64,000 bases of DNA from Caprimulgus europaeus (taxonomy: Eukaryota; Chordata; Aves; Caprimulgiformes; Caprimulgidae): NCBI GenBank assembly GCA_907165065.1, contig OU015533.1, positions 26,242,578 through 26,306,577 on the forward strand, given 5' to 3'. Positions 12,873 through 23,344 of the stretch are shown here, one piece after another; positions within the stretch are counted from its first letter, which is position 1; each line of letters opens with the position of its first letter. Below the pieces are notes generated by a model. The model had not been told where the DNA came from. It ran no database searches and was given only the letters and a program-made list of their open reading frames with translations. A program made the position numbers and the translations under genes.

Positions 12873-14214
12873 AATTTAGCAATGCTGTGTTTTTAAATAA
12901 CAAGGATATATTGAGTTTACCATCCTACCTGTGTTCTACCCATAGCTGCCATCAAAATCACCCCATGCTTTATTTCCCTTTCATCATCTCTTACTTCTGA
13001 ACTACATTTTATCCTTCTAGGCAGGAGTAGTTTGCAGTGCCAGTATCAGGATTTTATCTAAGGAAAACAGTTATTACTGTACGTGATAGATGAGAAGTGT
13101 GTCAGGAAACTAATTCTGCACCTTGCTTCTTGACAGAAAAGTGAATACCACAATTTTAACCAAATTTGAAATCCTTTATGTGGGCAAAACTTTGGTCAAC
13201 ATTAGGAGGAGCTCTGCTCAAGTCATACTCCCCAGACAAGGCTCTTTTTTATGGTGGTTTATCAATACCACTGTTGGGTCTTCAACCTTAAATGTTGACA
13301 TGACAATTACTGACAATTTGCTTGCTCTCTACATTTTTTCTAAATGCCTTCAGTGTTAAGAAATGAAGGCTGTTTTTGGAGGGACCCCATCTTTGCTGGA
13401 ATTACTGAGGAAAAAAAAGTGGCAGGACTAGAAAAAAGAGAGGGTTTTGGTTTCATGCATATGTAAAGCCCAGGTGTCTTTCACAAATGATTCAAACATC
13501 ACCACCCTAATTTTTATGTTGGCCCTACACCAGCTGCACTGAAACCAACAGATACTGCACTGGTGCAGATGTGGTGAAACAGACTCTACACTAAAGAAAA
13601 AAACAGTAATTCAAAACACATCAGGAATCACACTGCTAAATCACTATGAGAAGCTCCGCCAGCCCTGCTTTGCCCCATACATCTGGATGGCTACTACCAC
13701 ATGCTGAGGACTAAGGATTGTACTACCAGGAGCTGTAATTCCCAGCCATCTAACAGCTGAGGAATGAACTACAGGCCAGCAGCTGTTAAACCAATAGCCA
13801 AGGAAAACAGGGGGGAAAAGATCTAGTTTTGTGCAGTTGCATTACACTACATCGGCTCGGTTTGGGCTGAGCTCATGCACAGGCATGGGTGAGATTGCAT
13901 AGCCATGAGCAGGGCAGAGGTGCAGAGACAGGGAGGATGAGAAGAGTCTGCCCTTCTCAGGCAGCAAAATGAGCTGCCCTCTCCCCGCAAAGTGCTTAGC
14001 TACTTGCTTAAATCTAAATCGGTCCTAAATTGGGGCCTGTAATCTCTTTGGGATGAAGACTCTATCTTCAGACCTGAAGGTGCCCTGCACTTGACAATAA
14101 ATTGCAGGAGACTTCTTTTCCTTTTACGTTGCTTTCCAGTGATATTCAGTTGCATTCCATTACAAATAACCTTGGAAATCTGGCACAGGTAGATCTTCCT
14201 GACTAGTTATCAGG

Positions 14215-14237
14215 AATGTCATATTAAATATGACATT
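14215..14237. repeat. Perfect 23-bp palindrome
   Basis: The arms AATGTCATATT and AATATGACATT are exact reverse complements around one central A. It is too compact for a stable RNA hairpin with a normal loop. A symmetric protein-binding site or chance are both possible. Confidence 0.8.
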
Positions 14238-17200
14238 ATCTCCACTCTCTTAACAGATAAGTCCTGTCAGTGGCTGGTCAATTTTCCTCTCTATTGAATA
14301 CTTCCGTTTCATGATAGAGCAACACACGCCAGATCAGGCATTTCTAGGGCTTTATTTATTACCTGTCTGTGGTGCTTGAGCTCTCTGATCATTTATATTA
14401 TATGGCTCATAAATGCACTCCAGATACGTACTGAAATAAGCCATTTTTTTCTCCAAGTACAAATCCTGTTATATTTCATTATTTCCATATTCATAATGTT
14501 TAGTGTTTATTCTTATTCAGACACAGAGTGATAGCAGCAGCTCTTACTACTGACTACAGAAATCACAGGCATTTTTCTTTAGGCTGGGAATTGCATATTC
14601 TTTGACAACATCAAACATTACCCTGTGTTATACCTATGGCCTAGAGAATGATTAGCAGCATTGTCTCCCATCTGGTTTAGCTTCATTTATGTCTCTATTA
14701 CTTAAAAGTGGATTTGGACGTGTACCTGCAGTACATGTGCAGGCATGATTTCTCACTCTTGTTGACTTGCAGATGGAAAGCATTTTCAGTGCCCATTCCT
14801 CTCATCACGTCTGGGTGTTGGGTGGGAGGTTCCTGCGGACTGACATCAGTAACACACACTACAGCTACCTGTGGTTCACGTGTTCACTTTTTTTTTCCCC
14901 TATTTGCCTAGAGACCACAGTGCCAGGCACTCCAGTCTCCAGTACACACTGCCAGGTGCTGTAGTGACATACACTACAGAGACGCTCAGCGCCGGGATAT
15001 GAGTGAGAAGGTTTCTCCTGAACAGGTTATTACAACTTACTTAGGCTTTTCACAAAAAATTCACACTCAGGTCCTGTGTGCTCAGTTTGGGAAGGACAGT
15101 GCTGTAGGAGCTGAGGAGATGGAAATGGGGGCACATAGAAATTAGCAGCCCTTAAGGACTGAATGAAAAGATGTCCGTGCAATTTCATATCCTGGGAAGA
15201 CTTGAAGACTAAGTCACGTGGATGAGAAACACCAAATAATAAAGGACCACCTGGGCCCTTGCTTAGGATTTTGAGTACAAGCTTTCCCAAAGTTCACATG
15301 AACATGTATTTTTTTCTCAGTTCCGCATAATCTAGCTCTGAGTGACTGATCTTATGTGAGGTCCTGCTCCAGCCCATTTTTTCAGGTCCATTCACACCAG
15401 CTAATTTGGGGAATGGTCTGATCAGTTTGGGCTTTTGAAATCAAGCCTCTGAAAATCCTCCTGAGCATGTCTTCTACCCCAGAGTCAACTCATTACTAAT
15501 TAGCATGAATCAAGGGGACATAGCCTTTGGAAAATACTGCTGAGGCACAGCACATTTTGAAACAGTATTCAGCATTACAATGTGATTTGTAAAGAACATT
15601 GTTATAAATATTCTTTTGCACAACAGAAGCATGGCTAAGCAGAAAACCTTATCTAATCCTGTGCTATGCCATATGCCATATTAAATATATCAACTGCTAT
15701 CATACAGGATCCAGATGTAAACATGCTGTTGGCTTTAACTGTTTAGTGATTTTATATATAAATATAAACCCTATGGCTGAAATGTCTTTTCAGTTTTCTC
15801 TTCTACATGCTGGATTAATACATCACAGCTGTGAAAGAATGTTTGTAAGCATGACACAGAATCTTATTAAAAAACTGTCCAACAAAAGAGAATTTTAAGC
15901 CTTGATTGCTCTCTGCCTCTGCTGCACCAACGTCAACAAACAACAAGCTTAACATTTCAGAATTTTCTTTCATCCCATGACAGAATAAGAAGCTGAAATT
16001 GTGAAAGTCATGGAATGGGAAAAAAAAAAAAAACACATTTTGGGAATACCAAAGGAAATTTATTTGGTCATTATGCTGAGATATCAGAGTGCTTAGTTTT
16101 GATGTTAACATTTGCATGTGTGCCTCGCAGAGCACCACTGTAAACACCTGAATGAGCAGCCAGAACAAAGCGGCTTCACCTGACCAAAAAGACAGAGAGG
16201 ATTTCTCAATAATTTCCATGAAAGATAATATTGATGAACATCATGTGTTCTTGTAAACCTTTTGATTACATCAAACCTGTATTTCCTTGATGAGGAAATA
16301 AGAATTAAGTTTTCTTCAGAAAGATAAGACAGGGACAAGTTCACAGTGCAGGGATAGTCAGAAGCAAAAGGTTTTGCAGATCCTGCAAAAAATGCAAAAT
16401 GAGACACATAAGCCTGTAGCCCTACTAATTTTTTTAGTAAGTGCGTATGTCACCTTGTAGGGCGTTTCCCTTCACCACTGTTTTGTTCTCATCCACACCT
16501 ATGTGAAACTAGAGTCACTTCCCCCAAGCTGTTCTGCTTTAGATATTTTCATTTATCTGTGCATGAATTTCTGATTTCCTCTCTTTATGTTTTGTATTTA
16601 TCTACTTCTTTAATCCCATTTATAGAGTACTCCTTTCAGTCCTGCTTTAACTGTACTGGAGATTTTCACATCCTTCTATTTCATTGAAAAATAAAATGCC
16701 CTTCTCTTATTCTATTGTACTATTAATGTTGAATTTACAACTACGCTTTGGAGTAAGATGCTGCTCATGGTTCTTAGCCAAAAGAAAGAATATTATCTCA
16801 AACTGCAAGCAGTGGGGCAGGCCCTGGTCTGCTGCTCATTCAAGGGAGCGTTAGACTTTGCTGAGAGAAAAAGACCCTCCCCATTTCAAATCAAACGATA
16901 TAAAATCAAACATGCAAAAGAACTTTCTCCTCTCTATAGGCTTTTTATGTTCAACCCATGTCTTCACTCATCAGAGGATGGCTTGTGCTACAGTGACCTG
17001 TGAGTCACGGTCTCTGCTCTCCTGTTCAGAGCACAGCCCCAGCAAACAGCTCCAGGCCATCTTCTGAGCTCTCCCCGTGCATGAAGCTCCCTGGGGAGAC
17101 CCATGAGCACCCCTTACCCTTCAGCTGAGCACTTACCAACATGCTGCTGCCTACAAGGCACTAACAAGTGCATGTAGAGTTAATAGCTGTCTCTTGCCTA

Positions 17201-18552
17201 TTTTGTGCTCTTTTGTTGGATTTTTCTTTCACGGTGCAGCTCTAGTTTTCAATATAAGCTCTTTCAGCTTTTGGAGACAGCTTTTTGGGAGAGGTGCTTT
17301 TTTTTTTTTTAAGCCGTATGTGTGAATAAAATCTGGGACAGCTGCCTTCTGGGCCCTGGAGAAGACAAATCTTACAATTATAAGACAGTCTCCGCCTTCA
17401 CCTTTTGCTGTCTTTGAACAAACGCGACTCTGAAGCACTGAAAATGCTGTCACGTCTCCCTTCAGATTCAAGTTTTCAATATTGCTAGCTATGCCATTGA
17501 TGGTGATTCTCAAAGTATCCTATTCTCGCTGGATTCCACAGGAAATAAAGTCACACAGCCCTTTGCAGGTAAGGCCTTGTGCCACTCAGTGACCTACTTC
17601 TTTAACTCCTCTCTTTCCATGGTGGAAGCACTGTGGCTGTGACAGCTATTTGTACCTATATGAAAGTCCTGTTCTAATCTAGAGGAAAAAGGATGCAGCA
17701 TGTACAGGCAAACTATTGTCAGCAACATCTTTGAAAATAAAGCCGTTCTTGGCTCTGTGCATAGTCATGCACAGCATCATTCCTCTTCATTCCAGTACCT
17801 GTTAAAGACTTAGGGCTGAGGCACAGTGGCATTTGTGACAGTCCTTAGTGTATCATCAAGAGAGTCTATGTACTGTCTTAACCAGTACGGATACATAGAC
17901 TTTGGAAAACAAACATCCTAGAGTACACGAAGCAAGAGCAGCCCAGTTTGAAGAACAGCCTCTAGTCAGAAATTGTTTCTGAATTTGCCATTTGGAGTAG
18001 GCTGGAAAAACAAAAAAGCACAGCCATGGCCCTCCTGGAAAACTACCTGGAGATTTGCTTCCAGGAGACACAATGCAGGTTTCTGTGTGGCCCTCCCAGC
18101 CCTTTTCTCTGTCACCCTCCGGTTTACAGCTAGCGCCACGAGGTGACAAATGCAGCCCCGCTTAGTCATGGGTAGGTCTCCTTCCTGCCCCCAGCTGACG
18201 CAGCTCCAGTGTCACTGGGCATTTTTAAAGCCAGAAAGAGGGAAAAACCCTCTCTCCGCACGACCCTTCCCCTCTGCGGCCGTGCTGCCTAGCGCCAGGC
18301 CGCCCGGGCGCTGTCCCCGCCCGCGTGGGGACACGCTGTCCCCCGGCCGCGGGCACCGCCGCAGCGCGGCCCGGCGGGGGGCACTGCGGCACCAAGTAAC
18401 GGCAGTGCTCGGTGAGGCTGGGCTGAGCCGGGGGCCTCTGCGCGGGGAAGTTTCTGGGGCAATTTCCCCCGTTCGGCTGTTGAAGCTTCGCCTCGGCCGG
18501 ACGCGCAGAGATGGCGAGAGAAGCGCGCAGGGCTCCGCCCGCGCGGGCCCGC

Positions 18553-18571
18553 TGACCGCCAGGGGGAGCTA
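18553..18571 (+). promoter_or_regulatory. CTCF-binding-site match
   Basis: TGACCGCCAGGGGGAGCTA agrees with the vertebrate CTCF consensus TGGCCACCAGGGGGCGCTA at 16 of 19 positions, including the CAGGGGG core. It lies inside CpG island 2. CTCF organises insulation and loop anchors, and the motif strand matters for loop direction. Occupancy cannot be judged from sequence. Confidence 0.6.
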
Positions 18572-18790
18572 TCGCGGCGCGGGGCGCGCCTCGTCGGGGA
18601 CAGCGGGGCCGGGGCCGGCGGAGCCGGGGCGGGCTGGCGGCGGGGGCACGGAGCCCCCTCTGCACACTCCCAAAGCGCCCGGTGCCCCTACGGGAAGGTG
18701 CCATGGTGCTCCCCCGTGCACCGGCAGAAATCGCCCCCCTTTCTGGGCGGGCGGGGCCGCTCGGTGGTTTGGTTTGAGTGAGAAATGAGG

Positions 18791-18800
18791 GAAACGAAAC
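18791..18800. promoter_or_regulatory. ISRE/IRF-like motif
   Basis: GAAACGAAAC fits the IRF/ISRE pattern GAAANNGAAA. A further GAAA half-site lies 9 bases to the left (18782). It sits at the edge of CpG island 2, where a promoter-proximal interferon-response element would be placed. Short motifs like this also arise by chance. Confidence 0.35.
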
Positions 18801-18981
18801 CAGCCCCGCTCCGTGAGTTCCGATACCGCTTGCCCGTACTGACATCATTTCCTACCTGTGGAAAGTACATGCCTATCATCAGATCGAGAACGGGACTTTA
18901 TCTGTAAATGGATTTTAGCTTTCGTTTTAAATCGGTTTGGCAACGGAGGACAGTTTTTACTCTACGATAATTTGAAAGGAC

Positions 18982-19215
18982 TCATAGAAACCCCGAAGGG
19001 TTGGGGCTGAGGGACCTCCAGAGCCGGTCCAGTCCCACCCGCGGCCGGCGCTGGGTCAGCGGTAGCCGGCTGGCTGCTCATCCACCGCCAGCCCGGCCGG
19101 GCTCTGCTGTCGCCATCTCCAGGGATGGCAACTCCACAGCCTCCCGGGGCAACCCCTGCCAGCCTTTGGCCACCCTCACGGGGGGAAGCTTCTGCTTAGA
19201 GGGGATTTCTTGTGT
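18982..19215 (-). mobile_element. CR1 LINE 3' fragment (avian type, GC-rich)
   Basis: On the + strand the reverse-complemented CR1 3' end is readable. CTCATAGAAA comes first, then GGTTGGGGCTGAGGGACCTCC and GGTCCAGTCCCACC. Further on come CTCCACAGCCTCCCGGGGCAACC, CCAGCC and CCACCCTCACGG, and finally GAAGCTTCTGC. This is the standard order of the family's last 250 bases. The copy is truncated at its 5' end, as is typical. It is unusually GC-rich for a CR1 copy and lies 180 bases from CpG island 2. The borders are approximate. Confidence 0.8.
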
Positions 19216-19311
19216 TGAAGCATTATAAATAATCTGCCTGAAACACGTTGCTTTCAAATGTCAGAAGAGTGTCAGATGGAAAACGATGCTCACACTGAAC
19301 AGCACAGTTGT

Positions 19312-19345
19312 GACTCACTCGGTGACACTGAGTGATGTATAAAAG
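19312..19345 (+). promoter_or_regulatory. AP-1 site followed by TATA box (possible core promoter)
   Basis: TGACTCA at 19312-19318 is a perfect AP-1 site. TATAAAAG at 19338-19345 is a good TATA match, and the spacing is compatible with an inducible core promoter. It lies 100 bases beyond the CR1 copy and 540 bases from the edge of CpG island 2. No downstream exon was identified, so function is unproven. Confidence 0.25.
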
Positions 19346-21027
19346 CTGCATCACTGATGGCTTTTAAAAGTGGCTGTGGTACTTTCATTTAACAGTTCTT
19401 TATGTAGGCAGGTCAAGTGGAGGACAGTTTCTTTACTGTATTTTCTAGCCTTTATACAATTCCCAATGCTTCCCAGCAGCTCAAAATGATGTTTAAGTGA
19501 GAGGCTGTTCCTGCTGGTTATCAGCCCATTACCCTGTCATTCTGGCACTGTGGCTACTGAGCAACTTCAACATGCCTGGTACAGCTCCATAAATATGAAG
19601 ACAGTATTTCATAACATCAATGTCAAATCCTGTAAGCTCACCACTTGCATGACATTGTTTCTTTTTTTCCACTAAAGATTTCATAAAAATTTTGAAAGAA
19701 AATACATTATTTTCCTCAATCAAACTAGCAGAAGTTACCTGATCTGCTACTAAATAAAAGTGAACAGCTCTCAACTAATTCAAAGGCCCTAAATGTTCCT
19801 TTTTGATCCTCTCTACACCATTTTATCTCAGGGGTATCTGTTCCTGATTTACACCAACAGCCCAGCAGGAGGATCAGACCCACTAATTCTTCAAGAGCAG
19901 TGGTGGCAGGGCTGTGTCCAGCCTTAACGCACAGACCCAAGTTCATCTGATTTCTTTATTTTACTGAGCAGGATAATAAAGCTTTCCTGAACAGCAGTAT
20001 TTAAAGCAAGTGAACTATGCGAAATCTTTCCCCTCAACTGCTATTACACAGCTTGCAACCTTTCGTTCAGGAGATTAAGCTTGCATCTCTTCGCATTATC
20101 TCTTTGTAATTGGAAAACTTTAGTTTTGACAGGGACAATGTGGCAGCCTCCCTGCGAGCCTTGCTACAAGCCAGTGCTGAGTGCCATCTGGAGAACCAAT
20201 GCCGAAGTCAAGCAACAACATCCTGTCATATTTTATCTGGAACTTTGCAACAGAACAACTAATAACATCTTAAGCTTCATTTGTCTGGCTCTCTTGTGCT
20301 CTTGGCAGAGGTCATAACCAGTAGTGGCTTTGCTGATTTGCTGCATCAAAACTAATTAGGTTACAGTGCTCACTGACACAGCCTCTCATAGTGGCATAAA
20401 AGCCTCCGGCTTTAACTTTACTCATTATGTCAAAGTAAAATTTAAAACTCATAAAACTTGCACCTGTATCAGCTTCCCAGTTGTAAACTTTAACATCTAT
20501 TAATGGTGCTTATTCAGCTTCACAGAGCTATCAGCCCCTTAACTTCATTTTTCCCTTCCTTCTTTAAAAGTGCTGCTGGTGAGAAGCAGGACTCATGGCA
20601 TGAAAATGCGCACCTGACACAGATTTCCAAGTCCAGCCTCTTTGCTTTTTGCATTCTTTACAGCAACAAGAACACCCTGAACTGATTCAGCATGGTTTGT
20701 AAGTGAATGCGCTGAAACTGCCTCTTGCCTGCCTCTGAAGAAAAGCTGGTGTAGGTGACCTTTTTACCGTGCTTATTGGAAACCTATTCTTTTAACAGAC
20801 ACTTTCACAGTTTGATTTACTGAATGAGTCAGTTTTAAAAATCTGAGTAAAATGAAGATAACTGTCACACAAGGTTAAAACTAGGGCAATGCTCAGGGTA
20901 AAAGCCAGGGCACATCTTAACGGCTCTTACTTCAAGTGAGAAACCAGCAGGAAAGATGTCTGTCTGCACAGAGGGAAAAAAGAGAAGTAAGGTTTAACAG
21001 TTTCCTGCTCAAATGTTGTAAAACATG

Positions 21028-21039
21028 TCAGCAGGGGGC
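21028..21039 (+). promoter_or_regulatory. CTCF-like core motif
   Basis: TCAGCAGGGGGC matches 11 of 12 positions of the CTCF core CCASYAGRGGGC. It has the same strand as the site at 18553. Confidence 0.4.
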
Positions 21040-21440
21040 TGTGGCAGTAAGAAGAATTGTGCTTTCTCACAGCAGGAAAGTGGCACTTCACTGGACTGGC
21101 TACATTGATTATCAAGATGAGGCCGTCTTAAAGAGCAAGCACAGCACTTAAATGTATCATGATGTGTGGAAGAATCATGGTTAAAAAAGACAGCACCGCG
21201 TATTTGCTCTGAGACTTTCCGCCTGCGACTGCCTGCAGGGGCTACAGTAGTGATGAGCGCTCATGCAACTTTCTTTTTTGCTCTTGTCCCATGAAAATAT
21301 GAGCTGAATGCTAGGGATGGCAGTCAATTTTGCACTGCACTTTGTAGGGAGCCTGGATCTTGTTGGACATTAATGTCAGATCATCTATGTTTGAGAAAGA
21401 CTAATGTGTGTGAGAATGAGGGTTAAATAAGTATTTAATT

Positions 21441-21521
21441 ATTTATTTATTTATTGTTATGCTCAAAGTTATTACCCTGCTGTTATTTAATATTCTTGCG
21501 CTGCCTATTTATTTATTTATT
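21441..21521. repeat. Two short (ATTT)n runs
   Basis: ATTTATTTATTTAT at 21441-21454 and ATTTATTTATTTATT at 21507-21521. They are about 50 bases apart in AT-rich DNA. Confidence 0.8.
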
Positions 21522-21913
21522 CCTTATGCTTTTTTGCACAGGAAAACACCACAATACTCTGGAACTTCTAGTGCTCTTACTTCAGATAAAGGCTTTGAGT
21601 TACATTAAATTATTAATTCCAGTTTAGAGCATTGTAAATAACACGGCTCCTTTAGACGTGCTTGATTCCTCTTAATAGATAATACTCTGCTCTACCAAAT
21701 CTTCTTACCCTTTCTGTCTTATTTAATGTATTTCATGCATTATAAAAAAGTATGGAAAAATTTTGAGCAATGCACATCCACTCCAGTGTCATAAAATGGA
21801 ACATATGCTGCTCACCCCCAGGAGCATTTCAGTTGGGAGCTGTATCTTTCTGAACATGGGTATACATCAATGGTTGTGACAAACCGTGTGAATGAGTTGT
21901 ATATGATAATAGA

Positions 21914-22125
21914 CAGATGTGATGAAATCAGACCTGGAATATTGTGTTCATATGGGAAACATCATTAATTGAAGAGACTAGATATTTAAGAGGGAAAAGT
22001 TACTACACGATTAACGATCTGAATGGTTTGCTTTCAGAAAGGAGACTAATCTAGCAAAATATGTAGGTTTACAAGGCAACATTTAAGGAGATTATAGCCA
22101 TCTGAGTCAACAGATATTTCAGGAG
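21914..22125 (+). mobile_element. Probable old CR1 LINE fragment
   Basis: GATGTGATGAAATCAGACC with GGAATATTGTGTTCA resembles the CR1 block that usually reads GATGTGATGAGACC with GGAATACTGTGTGCAG. About 120 bases further, CTAATCTAGCAAAATATG and a GGAGATTATAGC stretch recall the next block of the family (GTCTAGCAAAGAGAAG, then a GATTTGATAGC type sequence). Order and spacing fit, but divergence is high. Confidence 0.5.
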
Positions 22126-23330
22126 GTTCAGATCCCAAACACACTACGCATGTACACAGCATTTTATTGCTTTGCCACTGTCATTTCAGATTCCTTGCCA
22201 TAACAAAGTTAATCATGTGCACAAATATGTGCAGGACTGCAGCCTAATGATGGAGAGAAATTAGTTAGCATGTCATACGCTACTCCAATTAAGAAGCAGA
22301 AATCAAAGGAAAGAAAATTAAGACTGAAAATCAAGAGAGCCCTTGTCACAGAAGATGTCAGGCTATGAACTGTTTTCTGTGGCTGATGAGTGAAGTATCT
22401 TTGTTTGTGTCTTAAAACCAAAACAAAGCAACCAAGTTATTAATAAAAAGAGAAGAGCAACCAACACGCCCTGAATGGGTTTGGCGTTCTCTGACCGTAA
22501 CCTGTGCATCCACACGTGTGTCTCCACACTGTTTTGCACGGATCAGAACAAAAGCAGTATCTTATTATATGTGCTTGATAGGAGCTGCAGGTACCAATCA
22601 TTTGGTCATTTAGGAATATGCATGTGGCCACAGGGCCAGCAGCTAGCACTTCTGATCTGGAAACTTCACATGAGCTAGTAATCCTCACTGTCCCTAGCTT
22701 TAAGTAATTTTTTTTATTATTAAAAAGAGATTTGGCTGTTGCATACTTTTTTTTTTTTTACTTTTTTAAAACAGGGTTTTAAACAGGAATGATGCAACAC
22801 AAACAAAAACTGTGCATACAGATCAAATTTTAAAAATATGTTTTCAGAAGATATGCATATTTCATTTCCTATTTTTCTTACATCGCTTGGCTGAAATATG
22901 AGCTTTAAAACTGCTTACCTCAGGGAAAAGGGTGTTGCCTAAATTTTCTTACCACATTAGAAGGGTTTGTTGTGATAAAACATAACGGAGGCTGGGTGAG
23001 ACTACTGCCCATCACTCACCCCTCCTTCCAGTGCGGGAGTTCTGCAACAACCATGTGTTACAGCTGCTTGGTCCTATGAGGGAGTTTAAAGAGGGACATA
23101 ATCCAGCCATAAATTCACAACAAAGAATCCCCTGCTGTAGAGGAACGCTGCTGGATATAAATGTGCCACAGTCAATCTGTGTGGAGACATAAAAGCATGC
23201 TGGGAAAGAGGGAGCAGGACTGAAGTGCAGTGGGATTACGCTGCACCTCGTCTTCACTGCTGTATGAGCACCAGGGTGCTCCTGCTGCCAGCGCACATGG
23301 GACTGTGCCCTAACACATCCCCCCTGAGAG

Positions 23331-23344
23331 CTGCCCTCTGCTCT
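23331..23344 (-). promoter_or_regulatory. CTCF-like core motif
   Basis: The - strand reads AGAGCAGAGGGCAG, agreeing with CCASYAGRGGGCRS at 12 of 14 positions. Its orientation is opposite to the matches at 18553 and 21028, a convergent arrangement. Confidence 0.35.

Larger units (their letters stand above)
10681..18229. other. Intergenic, unique-looking
   Basis: No gene is supported. It contains a pyrimidine tract (12823-12872), a perfect 23-bp palindrome (14215-14237), an A-run at 16020-16033, and one splice-bounded open segment (17466-17568, see findings). The remaining open frames are short and have no recognisable features. Confidence 0.4.
18230..18800. promoter_or_regulatory. CpG island 2 (candidate promoter or insulator)
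   Basis: CpG density rises sharply from about 18255 to 18785, with many GC boxes and G-runs. A near-consensus CTCF site lies inside it (18553-18571), and an interferon-response-like motif sits at its right edge (18791-18800). No TATA box or coding exon is seen inside the island. The 207- and 212-codon open frames overlapping it are by-products of CG-rich sequence. The direction of any transcription is unknown. Confidence 0.75.
19216..21913. other. Intergenic, unique-looking
   Basis: No gene is found. Besides the AP-1/TATA arrangement it holds a second CTCF-like motif (21028-21039), a 12-bp palindrome ATGAGCGCTCAT (21253-21264), and two short ATTT runs (21441-21454 and 21507-21521). Confidence 0.4.

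Noticed and set aside
18150-18848. Open frames of 212 (+) and 207 (-) codons
   Set aside because: Same composition effect in CpG island 2; overlapping on both strands with no family resemblance.
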